A DNA stretch of 64,000 nt from Bin87 sp963663945. GTDB taxonomy: Bacteria; Chloroflexota; Dehalococcoidia; Lucifugimonadales; UBA3495. The notes below the pieces were generated by a model, which was not told the DNA's origin, ran no database searches, and saw only the letters and a program-made list of their open reading frames with translations. Each line of letters opens with the position of its first letter. Position 1 is the first letter of the stretch. The translations under genes and the position numbers were made by a program. This document shows positions 8,514 through 17,109 of the stretch, one piece after another. Where the stretch lies: contig OY760687.1 of assembly GCA_963663945.1 (NCBI GenBank), positions 3,596,001 to 3,660,000 of the forward strand, read 5' to 3'.

Positions 8514-9893
8514 TCAGCGTAAATCGGGCGGTAGGAGGTCGGGGTACGTCTCCGGCTCTATGCCCAGGACGGCCTCTCGCGCCTCGGCGACCACGAACAG
8601 CGATCCGGTGACCAGCACCAGGTCATCATCGTTCGCCGATGCCCTGGCACCGCTCACCGCGTCTCCGGTGTGCGCAGTGATCCCGATGCGCTCCGCCGGA
8701 ATGCCCTGAGCGCGGAACTGTTCCGCGATCTCAGCGGGCCGCATGGATCGGGGATGCCTCGAGCGCGTGGCAATCACTCGGTGCGCCCGCTGGGCCAGCA
8801 GTTCGACCATGGCGTCCACCCGCTTGTCTCGCGAAAAGCCCGCCACCACGACCAGGTTCCGATGCGGCACGTAGGTGTCCAGGGTAGCCAGCAGCGTCGC
8901 CACGGAGTGGTCGTTGTGCGCCCCGTCCACCACCAGGGTCGGCTCTCGGCCCAGGACCTCCATCCGTCCCGGCCATTCCACCGACTCCAGCCCGGCGACG
9001 ATCGCGTGGGGGTCGATGGCGTATCCGGCGTCGGCCAGCGCCTCCGCCGCACCCACCGCCGTGGCCGCGTTGGAGCCCTGGAAATCTCCCAGCAATGGCA
9101 GCCGCAACCGGTAGGTGTCCCGCCGACCGCGTATTTCCAGTAGCTGTCCCGCCGCCGATGCCTCCTCGACATTCCACGTGATCGCGTCACCCACGCGTAC
9201 CACCGGCGCCGACTGTTCGTTGGCGGCGCGGTCGATCGCTTCCATTGCCTCAGCGAATTGCGGCCCGACCACCACCGGCGTTTCCGCTTTGATGATACCG
9301 GCCTTGTCCGCCGCGATCTCGCCGATGGTGTCGCCGAGGATCGCCATGTGGTCCAGGCTCACCGGGGTGATCACGCTGACCTCGGGGGTGACCACGTTGG
9401 TGGCGTCCAGCCGGCCGCCCAGGCCGACCTCGATCACGCCGACGTCGACCGTGTCCTCGGCGAAGCACTGGAAACCCATGGCCGTCATGTACTCGAAAAG
9501 TGTGGCCGGCCCAGCCTCCGGATCGGCCGCGTTGTTCAGGTGGTGCGGCCAGACGGCGTCGGTCAACTCCGCGAACCGCTCCCTGGAGACCGGTTTCCCG
9601 TCCCTCCGGATGCGCTCGCAGAAGGAGTGCAGGTGCGGCGAGGAATAGAACCCGGTGGAGTAACCCGCCGCGCGCGCAATGGACTCGACCATGGCCGCCG
9701 TGCTGCCCTTGCCCTTGGTGCCCGCTACGTGCACCACTCCCCGTCTCCGGTGCGGGTCGCCCATGCGCGCCAGCAGGCGCTCCACGTTCCGCAGGTCGTA
9801 GATCCGTTTCTGCCGCGGCTGGGCAGGGACCGAACGCTCGTGGTCGACGAGGCCCAGCAACCGGGCAACCGCCTCCTGGTAACTCGTTGGCAC
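8514..9893 (-). CDS. folC: Folylpolyglutamate/dihydrofolate synthase
   Basis: A Mur-ligase-family protein of 459 residues. It has the ATP loop AGTKGKGSTAAM (near residue 53), GLGGRLDATNVV, SLDHMAILG, DFQGSNAATAVGAAEAL and, in the C-terminal domain, VVDGAHNDHS. It adds glutamates to folates, and possibly to dihydropteroate. I placed the start at GTG 9893, just before the family N-terminus (SYQEAVARL). It lies 8 bp after the SDR stop codon, so translation is probably coupled. The frame stays open further upstream, but that part overlaps the SDR gene and lacks family similarity. Confidence 0.92.
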   Translation of the reverse strand: MPTSYQEAVARLLGLVDHERSVPAQPRQKRIYDLRNVERLLARMGDPHRRRGVVHVAGTKGKGSTAAMVESIARAAGYSTGFYSSPHLHSFCERIRRDGKPVSRERFAELTDAVWPHHLNNAADPEAGPATLFEYMTAMGFQCFAEDTVDVGVIEVGLGGRLDATNVVTPEVSVITPVSLDHMAILGDTIGEIAADKAGIIKAETPVVVGPQFAEAMEAIDRAANEQSAPVVRVGDAITWNVEEASAAGQLLEIRGRRDTYRLRLPLLGDFQGSNAATAVGAAEALADAGYAIDPHAIVAGLESVEWPGRMEVLGREPTLVVDGAHNDHSVATLLATLDTYVPHRNLVVVAGFSRDKRVDAMVELLAQRAHRVIATRSRHPRSMRPAEIAEQFRAQGIPAERIGITAHTGDAVSGARASANDDDLVLVTGSLFVVAEAREAVLGIEPETYPDLLPPDLR

Positions 9894-9901
9894 GATCCCT
9901 G

Positions 9902-10840
9902 CTAGCCGCCGGCGGACAGTCCCAGGTTGATGCGGATGGCCTGGCCGGCAGTGATGCTCCGCACGTGGTCGATGTTCCCGTAGAGCGGTCGGGGACGGAA
10001 GCCGAAGGTGCGTTCCACAGATCCCGGCTCGGCAACGTTTCGCAGAGTCACCAGTTGCAGCATCGCCCGGTTGATGGGCGCCCGGGGGGTCAGCTTCTCC
10101 ATGACGGTTACCGGCAGGCGCATCTTCCAGAGGGGAACATTCACCCGGCGCGCCCTGCGGCCCAGCGTCCGCGCCACGACACCCACGATCTCGTTGTAGG
10201 ACAACTGCTCCGGCCCGCCGATTTCGATGGTATGGTTGCCCCGGATGTTGCCGCTGACCGAGAGGGCGATGCACCGCGCCACATCGTCAACGTGGATGGG
10301 CTGCAGGCGGTTGTTGCCGGAACCGATCACGGGCACGATGGGCATGGTTCGCACCAGGGCTGCCACTGCAGTGGTGAACTCGTCGCCCGGCCCGAATATC
10401 AGCGAAGGGCGCAGGATCACGTAGGGCACCCCGCTGCCCACAACCGCCTGCTCGCCCTGCCATTTCGAGTGCAGATACTGGAGCTGTGGTGTGTCGGCCG
10501 CTCCCAGTGCACTCACGTGGATGAACCGTTTGACGGTGCCGGCTGCTTTGGCGGCCTCAACCACGTTGGCCGTGCCCTGCCGGTTGATGGCGTCGAACTG
10601 CCTGGGGCCGCCGCGAATCACGGCCACCAGGTGGACCACCGCGGTTGCCTCGCGGCAGGCCTCGGCCAGTGCATCGGGATCGCTCACGTCCCCGTAGCAC
10701 AGGTCCGTGGGCGGCGTGGCAAGCACGCTCTCGCTGCCCGGACGGCGCACCATGACGCGCACCTCGTGGTTGGTCTCCAGCAATTGCTGGACCACCCGTC
10801 TTCCCAACAGCCCCGTGGCCCCGGTCACCAGAACGGTCAT
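9902..10840 (-). CDS. NAD(P)-binding SDR, NDUFA9/NmrA-like
   Basis: A 312-residue atypical short-chain dehydrogenase with the N-terminal nucleotide-binding loop TGATGLLGRRV and a HVSALGA segment in place of a normal catalytic YxxxK. The pattern (VHLVAVIRGG, FDAINRQGTANVVEAA, LRPSLIFGPGDEF) resembles the complex I NDUFA9/NmrA-type group, where these proteins act as redox sensors, assembly factors or sugar-epimerase relatives. It is the first gene of the SDR-folC-fabF operon. The upstream extended -10 is at 10899-10891. Confidence 0.85.
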   Translation of the reverse strand: MTVLVTGATGLLGRRVVQQLLETNHEVRVMVRRPGSESVLATPPTDLCYGDVSDPDALAEACREATAVVHLVAVIRGGPRQFDAINRQGTANVVEAAKAAGTVKRFIHVSALGAADTPQLQYLHSKWQGEQAVVGSGVPYVILRPSLIFGPGDEFTTAVAALVRTMPIVPVIGSGNNRLQPIHVDDVARCIALSVSGNIRGNHTIEIGGPEQLSYNEIVGVVARTLGRRARRVNVPLWKMRLPVTVMEKLTPRAPINRAMLQLVTLRNVAEPGSVERTFGFRPRPLYGNIDHVRSITAGQAIRINLGLSAGG

Positions 10841-10890
10841 AACCTTCCCCCGGCCAACCCGTTATGCCCTTTTTCTTTGCTTATTGTCCC

Positions 10891-10899
10891 AGTATAACA
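10891..10899 (-). promoter_or_regulatory. Extended -10 element TGTTATACT upstream of SDR-folC
   Basis: An exact TGnTATACT element on the minus strand, about 50 nt before the SDR start codon. It matches the elements before fur and the MFS gene. Confidence 0.5.
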
Positions 10900-11044
10900 C
10901 CGGCCTGAGCGCGCTCCAGAGTGCGCTCCAGGATGATCGGTGCACGGCGATTGTCATCGCTGGCGGCCGGCAATTGTGGTATCCTGTGGCCGCGCCGGCG
11001 GAGGGCCGGCGCGCATAGTGTCAGTCATCACCGGAGGTTCCGCG

Positions 11045-11731
11045 TTGTACCAAACCGTAAGCGATGCCACCCTGCAGGCTCTGTCGAAAATCGACTCGCC
11101 CAGCATCTGCAATGCCATCGAGGGGTTCAACTTCCGCCCCAAGGACGCCGGCTTCATGCTGCCGGAGATCAAGACCGTTTTCCAGGACTTCCCACCCCTG
11201 GTTGGCTACGCCGTCACCGGCGTCATCTCTGCCAACCGCCCTGAGGGTCGCAGTGTGGCCCGCGAGGACTGGTGGGATCTGATCGTTTCGGTGCCCGAGC
11301 CCCGGTTCATCGTCCTCCATGACATCGACAATCCGCCCCTGGGAGCCTATTGGGGAGAGGTGCAGTCCAACATCCACAAGGCGCTGGGCGCCGTGGCCGT
11401 AGCCACCGATGGCACGGTCCGCGATCTGGACGAAGTACGAGCTCTGGGGTTCCAGTTTTTCGCCAAAGAGGTCTCCGTATCCCACGCGTATGTCCACATG
11501 GTGGACATGGGCATCCCCATCGAGGTGGGCGGCCTTACCGTGCAGACCGGCGATTTGCTCCACGGCGACAAGCACGGGGTCACCAACATCCCCTTCGAGC
11601 TCGCCGATCGCATCCCCGATATGGTGAGCACCATCGCCGATTACGAACAGCAGACCATCAGCCTCTGCCAGTCGCCAGATTTTTCGTTGGACGCGCTGAA
11701 AGAGGTTGCCAAGATCACACGCCCCTACTGA
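11045..11731 (+). CDS. RraA/HMG-CHA aldolase family protein
   Basis: A 228-residue RraA-fold protein. Typical features are SICNAIEGF at the N-terminus, the GYAVTGV strand and the catalytic loop GAVAVATDGTVRDLDEVRALGFQFFAKEV, with the G-x-x-R-D metal/substrate motif near residue 120. Relatives are class II pyruvate aldolases acting on 4-hydroxy-4-methyl-2-oxoglutarate, or oxaloacetate decarboxylases. True RraA (an RNase E inhibitor) is less likely because the partner here is RNase Y. I chose TTG 11045, which has GGAGG at 7 nt. GTG 11018 is the alternative. Confidence 0.82.
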   Translation: MYQTVSDATLQALSKIDSPSICNAIEGFNFRPKDAGFMLPEIKTVFQDFPPLVGYAVTGVISANRPEGRSVAREDWWDLIVSVPEPRFIVLHDIDNPPLGAYWGEVQSNIHKALGAVAVATDGTVRDLDEVRALGFQFFAKEVSVSHAYVHMVDMGIPIEVGGLTVQTGDLLHGDKHGVTNIPFELADRIPDMVSTIADYEQQTISLCQSPDFSLDALKEVAKITRPY

Positions 11732-11740
11732 CCTGGTGCC

Positions 11741-12502
11741 ATGATAACTCGAACCAAAATCCTGTCCGTGCTGCTGCTCGCCGGCATAGCCGCGCTGAGC
11801 TTCGTGGCCTGCAACCTCATCACCCCGCCTCCCCTGGGCCAGTCCGAACCCGCGGCTCCCACGACTGCCCCGGCGGGTTCCGGATCCGGTCCCGCAACGG
11901 AGATCCCGCCGGCCACGCGCATCACGAGCTCGGCAACCGGCGCTTCGTCGCCGCCAACCCCCGAAGTCGTGGTGTCCGGGGGCCGTTCCATCAAGCAGTG
12001 GGCCTCCCCCCCGGCAATGGCCATCGACCCGGGCGCCTCCTACACCGCCGTGCTGGAAACCACGGCCGGGACCATCACTGTTGAGCTCCTGAGTTCCGAC
12101 GCGCCGAACACCGTCAACAACTTTGTGTTCCTGGCCCGCGAGGGGTTCTACAACAATGTCATCTTCCACCGCACCATACCCGGGTTCATGATCCAGGGCG
12201 GCGACCCTACCGGCACGGGAGGCGGCGGCCCCGGCTATCGTTTCGCCGACGAGGCGGTTAACCGGCCCTACTCGCGGGGCGTCATGGCCATGGCCAACGC
12301 CGGCGCGAATACCAACGGCAGCCAGTTCTTCCTCATGCATGCCGACTATCCGCTGCCTCCCAACTACACCATCTTCGGGCAGGCCGTGGCCGGACTGGAG
12401 ACCATCGATACCATTGCCACCGCGCCCACCATGGCCGGCGGCGAAGGCTCGTCTCCCGTGAACCCGGTCACCATCCAGTCGGTAGAGATCGTCGGCCCGT
12501 AG
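11741..12502 (+). CDS. Cyclophilin-type peptidyl-prolyl isomerase, lipoprotein
   Basis: A 253-residue exported cyclophilin. The N-terminus has a signal peptide ending in FVAC (Cys near residue 24), so lipid anchoring is likely. A Pro/Thr/Ser-rich linker runs to about residue 95. The cyclophilin domain follows (AVLETTAGTITVELL to the end) with the active-site segment VIFHRTIPGFMIQGGDP and GSQFFLMHAD. It should catalyse proline cis-trans isomerisation of proteins outside the membrane. It begins 9 bp after the RraA-like gene. Confidence 0.9.
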   Translation: MITRTKILSVLLLAGIAALSFVACNLITPPPLGQSEPAAPTTAPAGSGSGPATEIPPATRITSSATGASSPPTPEVVVSGGRSIKQWASPPAMAIDPGASYTAVLETTAGTITVELLSSDAPNTVNNFVFLAREGFYNNVIFHRTIPGFMIQGGDPTGTGGGGPGYRFADEAVNRPYSRGVMAMANAGANTNGSQFFLMHADYPLPPNYTIFGQAVAGLETIDTIATAPTMAGGEGSSPVNPVTIQSVEIVGP

Positions 12503-12576
12503 CTTTCCGTTGGCGGTTACGCCAGGAATGTCCTATGTGCGTGGGCCCATGACCCATGGGCAGTGAGGAGCGCTTT

Positions 12577-13392
12577 ATGGCTTTTGAAACCCTGCTTTAC
12601 GACGAGCAGGACGGTATCGGCTACCTGACCCTCAACCGACCGGACAAGCTCAACGCCCTCAGCCAGACCCTCATGGCCGAGTTGCGCGAAGCTCTGGAGG
12701 GCATTGAGGCCAACCCCGACGTCCGCGCGATCATCCTCACCGGCGCGGGCCGGGCCTTTTCCGCCGGTTTCGACATCGAATCGGAGGCCGGCGGACCCGA
12801 CGGCGAACCCCTGTCGGTGGACGGCCGTCGCTCCCGCCTCAAGTACAACATAGAAACCTTCCTGATGGTGTGGAACCTGAGCAAGCCGGTAATTGCCGCC
12901 GTGAACGGCTACGCGCTGGGCGGCGCCTGCGAACTGGTGCAGGTGTGCGACGTCAAGATCGCGTCGGATCGGGCCATGCTGGGCGAGCCGGAAATCCGCC
13001 TGGGCTACGGCGCTCCCTTCCTGATCACGCCGTACTCGATCAACCTGGCGATGGCCAAGGAGATGATGCTCACCGGCGACATCGTCGACGCTCACGAGGC
13101 CGCCCGCCTGGGCATGGTCAATCGAGTCGTGCCCCACGATGATCTCATCGCCGAGTGCCAGCGGGTGGCGCACAAGATCCGCAACATCCCCGACATCGGC
13201 ATCAAGACCACCAAGCTCTCCGTCAACCGCGCCCTGGAGTCGGCCGGGTTCCTCTCGGCCCTGAACCACAACCTGGAGCTGATGACCCAGTTCGACACGG
13301 CGGAGACGCCCGAGCACGCCGAGTTCGCCCGCATCCGCGCCGAGCAGGGCCTGCGGGCCGCCCTGGCCTGGAACCGCGCCAAGTTCGAGTAA
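12577..13392 (+). CDS. Enoyl-CoA hydratase/isomerase family protein
   Basis: A 271-residue crotonase-fold protein. The oxyanion-hole segment GAGRAFSAGFD and the block ALGGACELVQVCDVKIAS are present. The two glutamates that act in water addition in true hydratases are both kept (CEL and GEPEI). It therefore probably hydrates 2-enoyl-CoA in fatty or amino acid breakdown, though crotonase-fold substrate calls are uncertain. The start at ATG 12577 has GAGGAG at 8 nt. Confidence 0.87.
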   Translation: MAFETLLYDEQDGIGYLTLNRPDKLNALSQTLMAELREALEGIEANPDVRAIILTGAGRAFSAGFDIESEAGGPDGEPLSVDGRRSRLKYNIETFLMVWNLSKPVIAAVNGYALGGACELVQVCDVKIASDRAMLGEPEIRLGYGAPFLITPYSINLAMAKEMMLTGDIVDAHEAARLGMVNRVVPHDDLIAECQRVAHKIRNIPDIGIKTTKLSVNRALESAGFLSALNHNLELMTQFDTAETPEHAEFARIRAEQGLRAALAWNRAKFE

Positions 13393-13399
13393 CGCAAAA

Positions 13400-13423
13400 G
13401 GGGGCGGACCATCGCCCGCCCCC
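13400..13423. terminator. Hairpin between converging genes
   Basis: An 8-bp G/C stem (GGGGGCGG / CCGCCCCC, 8-nt loop) between the converging enoyl-CoA hydratase and dehydrogenase genes. Confidence 0.55.
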
Positions 13424-13448
13424 ACTGATTTGGCGCGTGTGCGGCGGA

Positions 13449-14345
13449 TTATCCGCCGCGCTTCACTTCCACGTCGGCCATCTTCTCGATGAAGTGCAGA
13501 ATGGCCGAGTGATCGGCGTCCTGCTCGCCGTCGTTCACCAGCGAACCGAGCATCTGCTGCACCAGCGCCGTCACGGGCAGCGGCACGTTCAGCTCGGTGG
13601 CGGTCTGCAGCACGTTGCGCAGGTCCTTTTGGTGCAGGCGGATGCGGAAGCCGGCGCGGAAGTTGCGGTCCAGCATCATCGGCCCCTTGGCCTCCATGAC
13701 CGCGCTGCCGGCCAGGCCGCCCCGAATAGCGTTGAACACCCGCTCCGGGTCCACGCCGGCCTTCTGGGACAGCACCATGGCCTCGCTGAGGGCTTCGATG
13801 TTGGCAGCGACGATGATCTGGTTCGCCAGCTTGGTGATGTTGCCGGCGCCCACGTCGCCGGTGAGCACCACGTTGCCGCCCACCACCTGCAGCATCGGCT
13901 CACAGGCGTTGAAGACGTCCTCGTCGCCGCCGACCATGATCGCCAGCGTGCCGGCGATAGCTCCGGGCTCGCCGCCGCTCACCGGAGCGTCCAGGAACTC
14001 CACGCCCTTGTCGGCGCAGGCGGCCCCGATCTTCTGCGACATGGATGGTGCGATGCTGCTCATGTCGATGATCACCGATCCTGGCTCGGCGCCTTCCAGC
14101 ACGCCTTCCGGCCCCAGGATCGCGCGCTCGGAATCGGCCGAGTCCGGCAGCATGGTGATGGTTCGTACACTGCCCCTGGCTGCGCCGGCCGGCGAGGACG
14201 CCGCGGAGGCTCCCTCCGTGGCCAGTTCCTCCACCGGTTCGCCGACGATGTCGTACACGTTCAGCTCATAGCCGGCCGTCATCAGGTTCCGCGCCATCGG
14301 CTTCCCCATGATCCCCAACCCGACAAATCCAATCCGCTCTGCCAT
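13449..14345 (-). CDS. 3-hydroxyisobutyrate dehydrogenase-family oxidoreductase
   Basis: A 298-residue beta-hydroxyacid dehydrogenase. The Rossmann loop is GFVGLGIMGKPMARNL, the substrate-binding segment is DAPVSGGEPGAIAGTLAIMVGG, and the catalytic Lys lies in ITKLANQIIVA near residue 170. Family members act on 3-hydroxyisobutyrate (valine breakdown) or tartronate semialdehyde. The neighbouring enoyl-CoA hydratase is compatible with branched-chain amino acid degradation, but the two genes converge. The start at ATG 14345 has GGAGG at 7 nt. Confidence 0.88.
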   Translation of the reverse strand: MAERIGFVGLGIMGKPMARNLMTAGYELNVYDIVGEPVEELATEGASAASSPAGAARGSVRTITMLPDSADSERAILGPEGVLEGAEPGSVIIDMSSIAPSMSQKIGAACADKGVEFLDAPVSGGEPGAIAGTLAIMVGGDEDVFNACEPMLQVVGGNVVLTGDVGAGNITKLANQIIVAANIEALSEAMVLSQKAGVDPERVFNAIRGGLAGSAVMEAKGPMMLDRNFRAGFRIRLHQKDLRNVLQTATELNVPLPVTALVQQMLGSLVNDGEQDADHSAILHFIEKMADVEVKRGG

Positions 14346-14442
14346 TGCTCTTCCTCCGTCCTGGGTTCGCCGCACGGCGGACCCGGTTGATATCCGCTAT
14401 TGCCCAGGTATTATACCCGCCGCTTCTCGAGGGTCCGGGCGG

Positions 14443-15591
14443 TCACGCGCGGTCCAGCACCAGGGCCGAGTCCACCTCCGCAGCCACGTCGCCGATCTCC
14501 GTTACCAGCACGTCCCCGAGCGTTGTGGTGGTGACCGTAGCCTGTCCCGACAGGTTTGCGACGAGCCGCACCGTGCGGGTTACCTCGATATTGGAGGCAG
14601 ACAGCGCGGCGGCGGCGTCCCGCCAGGTGCCGGCGTCCTCTGCCCCCAGCGCCACCACCGCCCGACCGTCCGCATGCGGCATCCCCACTTCGTTGCCGAT
14701 GCGTTCCACGGAGGCGCAGACGGCGTCCAGGGGCGAGATGCCGGCCAGTTCGACGGCCAGCCGATAGAAACCGGGCGCGGCGACCAACGAAATCTTGCCT
14801 ACGGCCTGCTCCAGTTGCGTGACCAGGCCGGGCGCGGATTCCGCTGGGTCTCCCAGCGTTACCACCATGGACCACAGGCCGGCCCGGATGTCGCGGACCA
14901 GCCGGTTGACCAGCTCTTCGCGATTGTCCGGGCGCAGTTCCAACTCGACCGAACGGGTCCACGGCCGGGCGACCGCCAGGGCCGCCTGGGTTCCGATGAC
15001 GTAATCGGCGTTGGACAGCAGCTCGCGGGCGGCGGTGGGCACGGAGTCGCGACTGCCTGTGCCCAGCCCGGCGACGGTTACGGCGCGCTGGGCAGACCGG
15101 AACGCGGCCACGTACTTCCGCGTTTCCACCACCTGCCGGGCGTGATTGCCCTCGTGGCCCGACACCCGCTCGATCAGGTCGAGCAGAGATAACGCGGGAT
15201 AGTTGTTCTCCGGGTTGTACGGTGTGGCCGGCAGGTCCAGTTGCTCTTCGGTCAGCCCAGATATCAGTTTTCGGAACCGCTGGTAGTTGGCTTCCAGCTT
15301 GGCCACGTCGGCGGCGATGCGATCAGTGCGGGCGTCGAAGGCCGGCAGCATCTCCCGCTCGCCCGAGGCGATCTGCTCCAACGCTTCCACGAAGTTCTCC
15401 GTGAGCAGGTGCTGCATCACCTCCCACACCGACCAGCGTGAACCGAGGAACGCGTCGGATTCGTCCAGGCCTTGCAGGGCGTCCAGCAGCGCGGAGTGTC
15501 CGTCATCCAGCCGTTGCAACGTCCGTTGTTGGCGCTCGTAGGCGGATAGGGCCTCTGAACCGGGATCGGTGGGCACGTCGTGGGAAACCAT
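14443..15591 (-). CDS. DinB-like domain fused to CbiE-like tetrapyrrole methylase domain
   Basis: A 382-residue protein with two unrelated halves. Residues 1-165 look like a DinB/YfiT four-helix bundle (SRWSVWEVMQHLLTENFVEAL, then VSGHEGNHARQVVETRK). From about 172 onward the pattern is that of the CbiE/CobL-type SAM-dependent tetrapyrrole methylases: AVTVAGLGTGSRDSVPTAA, NADYVIG, VVTLGDPAES (the GDP motif) and a VAAPGFYRLAVELAG block. I do not know this fusion. Whether the methylase half is active is unclear; it is short and its neighbours are not cobalamin genes. The start at ATG 15591 has AAGAGGA at 7 nt. Confidence 0.7.
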   Translation of the reverse strand: MVSHDVPTDPGSEALSAYERQQRTLQRLDDGHSALLDALQGLDESDAFLGSRWSVWEVMQHLLTENFVEALEQIASGEREMLPAFDARTDRIAADVAKLEANYQRFRKLISGLTEEQLDLPATPYNPENNYPALSLLDLIERVSGHEGNHARQVVETRKYVAAFRSAQRAVTVAGLGTGSRDSVPTAARELLSNADYVIGTQAALAVARPWTRSVELELRPDNREELVNRLVRDIRAGLWSMVVTLGDPAESAPGLVTQLEQAVGKISLVAAPGFYRLAVELAGISPLDAVCASVERIGNEVGMPHADGRAVVALGAEDAGTWRDAAAALSASNIEVTRTVRLVANLSGQATVTTTTLGDVLVTEIGDVAAEVDSALVLDRA

Positions 15592-15687
15592 TGCAAATCC
15601 TCTTCGGGTATCGGTGCATTTTCGCTGGCGTAGCATTATTGCACATACTTTGCGAAGTTACGGTTACGCAATCGGTTATCATTAACC

Positions 15688-16485
15688 ATGGGCGGAGAGA
15701 GTGCGTTAACCGACTTGAACATCCGCGCCGGGCAGACGGTGTCGATGCAACGCATGGATGCGTTGCTGACCGAACTCCGGACGCGATCGGAAACCGCCGG
15801 CCTCGCGGCGACGCTCTATTTCCCCGGCGAGGCGGCGCGCGACGACTCCGCCATGTCCGCTCTGTCGCAGGACCGGGCCCCAGACTCCTGGATCACAACG
15901 CTCGAGCGAGCCGGCAGCCGCGTATTGCGGTCTCCCACCGGCGTGGTTGCGTTTCGCGTCGGCAATGCCGGTGTGGCCGTTCTGCCCCCGTTTCCCCTCA
16001 ATGACATGTGGACTGGGGACATCATCTACGACTGGCCCCTGCGGACTATGCTGTCAGCCGAGTTGACCATCGGCGTCGCGCTGGTGCGCCTGGGCCGCTA
16101 TGCCATCGCGGTCTACGAAGGCCAACGTCTGGCGGTATCCAAGACCGATACGCGCTACGTGAAGGGAAAGCACCACGCCGGCGGAACCTCGCAGCGCCGG
16201 TTTTCACGGGTCCGGGAAAACCAGATCCACCGGCTTTACGCGGAGGCGTCCGGCGTGCTGGATGCCCAGTGGCGGCCCTGGATGCACAAGCTCGACTACG
16301 TCGCGCTGGGCGGTGAAGCCGCGACGGTGAACGGTTTCCTCAAGGAGTGCCAGACTTTGTCCCGCCTCGCTCCGATAATCCTGGAGCGGCGCCTGGACGT
16401 GCGCGAACCCAACCGCGCCTCCCTGGACGAGGTGGGGGCCATGCTGTACCAGTGCCGTCTGTACCCGCTGAGTTGGGACGACTGA
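15688..16485 (+). CDS. VLRF1-type (eRF1-like) release factor/peptidyl-tRNA hydrolase homologue
   Basis: A 265-residue protein that I assign to the VLRF1 branch of the eRF1 fold (Vms1/ANKZF1-like; bacterial acVLRF1). The key evidence is KGKHHAGGTSQRRFSRVRE (residues 159-177), which carries a GGxSQ loop (G165-G166-T167-S168-Q169). The loop Gln is the proposed hydrolytic residue in Vms1. It is preceded by YAIAVYEGQRLAVSKTDTRYV, the matching beta hairpin. Such proteins would release nascent chains from stalled ribosomes. No SD precedes ATG 15688, so the start is tentative. The neighbours (a TA pair, mutS2) do not test the role. Confidence 0.7.
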   Translation: MGGESALTDLNIRAGQTVSMQRMDALLTELRTRSETAGLAATLYFPGEAARDDSAMSALSQDRAPDSWITTLERAGSRVLRSPTGVVAFRVGNAGVAVLPPFPLNDMWTGDIIYDWPLRTMLSAELTIGVALVRLGRYAIAVYEGQRLAVSKTDTRYVKGKHHAGGTSQRRFSRVRENQIHRLYAEASGVLDAQWRPWMHKLDYVALGGEAATVNGFLKECQTLSRLAPIILERRLDVREPNRASLDEVGAMLYQCRLYPLSWDD

Positions 16486-16529
16486 CACCGGATTTACTCT
16501 GATGGCGCGATGATCAGGAGGTTGTAGGT

Positions 16530-16802
16530 ATGAGCGACGTCGAAGTCAAGGCTACCGCCAGCATCGACCGGGAGACGTGGGATAAAGTGCAGGCGGTGCT
16601 GGAATGCCACGCTTTCACAATTTCCGACGCCTTTCGTTTGATGCTGATGCACACAGCTATCAATAAAGAATTGCCCTTCGACTGTATCATCCCCGGCCCG
16701 GAGACGATCGCGGCCATGAGAGAGCTGGAAAATGGATCCCTGCCTACTTTCGATAGCGTAGCCGAACTGATGGCTGACTTGAATAGCGATGAGGAGGATT
16801 AA
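16530..16802 (+). CDS. RelB/DinJ-family antitoxin
   Basis: A 90-residue antitoxin with an N-terminal ribbon-helix-helix (VKATASIDRETWDKVQAVLECHA, then TISDAFRLMLMHTAI) typical of DinJ/RelB, and an acidic C-terminus that would wrap the toxin. It should repress its own operon and neutralise the YafQ-like toxin it overlaps by 14 nt. AGGAGG lies 8 nt before the ATG. Confidence 0.88.
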   Translation: MSDVEVKATASIDRETWDKVQAVLECHAFTISDAFRLMLMHTAINKELPFDCIIPGPETIAAMRELENGSLPTFDSVAELMADLNSDEED

Positions 16803-17070
16803 GCGATCCAGTGCATTCAGGCGTGACTACCGGAGAGCGGTGAGGGGGCGGTATCGAACGACGTTGGAGTCTGAACTCCCACAGGTTGTGCAATCGCTGG
16901 CAAACGATGAAGCGTTGCCTGCCCACTACCGTGATCACGCTCTGACTGGTAATTGGGCAGGATACAGAGATTGTCACATCAGGTTCGACTTGGTGCTGAT
17001 TTACAGCAAAACGGGAGATGAACTTCTTGAGCTGGCGCGTCTCGGTTCGCATAGTGAAATCGGGTTGTGA
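16789..17070 (+). CDS. YafQ-family RelE-type mRNA interferase toxin
   Basis: A 93-residue RelE-superfamily toxin close to YafQ. The diagnostic run HYRDHALTGNWAGYRDCHI (residues 46-64) and the closing LARLGSHSEIG contain the active-site His/Asp set of YafQ, including the C-terminal His. YafQ cleaves mRNA in the ribosomal A site. It overlaps the DinJ-like gene by 14 nt. The pair sits between the VLRF1 gene and mutS2. Confidence 0.88.
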   Translation: MRRIKRSSAFRRDYRRAVRGRYRTTLESELPQVVQSLANDEALPAHYRDHALTGNWAGYRDCHIRFDLVLIYSKTGDELLELARLGSHSEIGL

Positions 17071-17093
17071 CTCCAAACCGTGATTGGCTCCGG

Positions 17094-17102
17094 TGCTATA
17101 AT
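17094..17102 (+). promoter_or_regulatory. Extended -10 (TGCTATAAT) giving a leaderless mutS2 mRNA
   Basis: TGCTATAAT ends at 17102 and the mutS2 ATG begins at 17110, 7 nt later. This is the spacing expected between a -10 element and +1, so the mRNA would start at the ATG. Confidence 0.6.
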
Positions 17103-17109
17103 CGCGACC

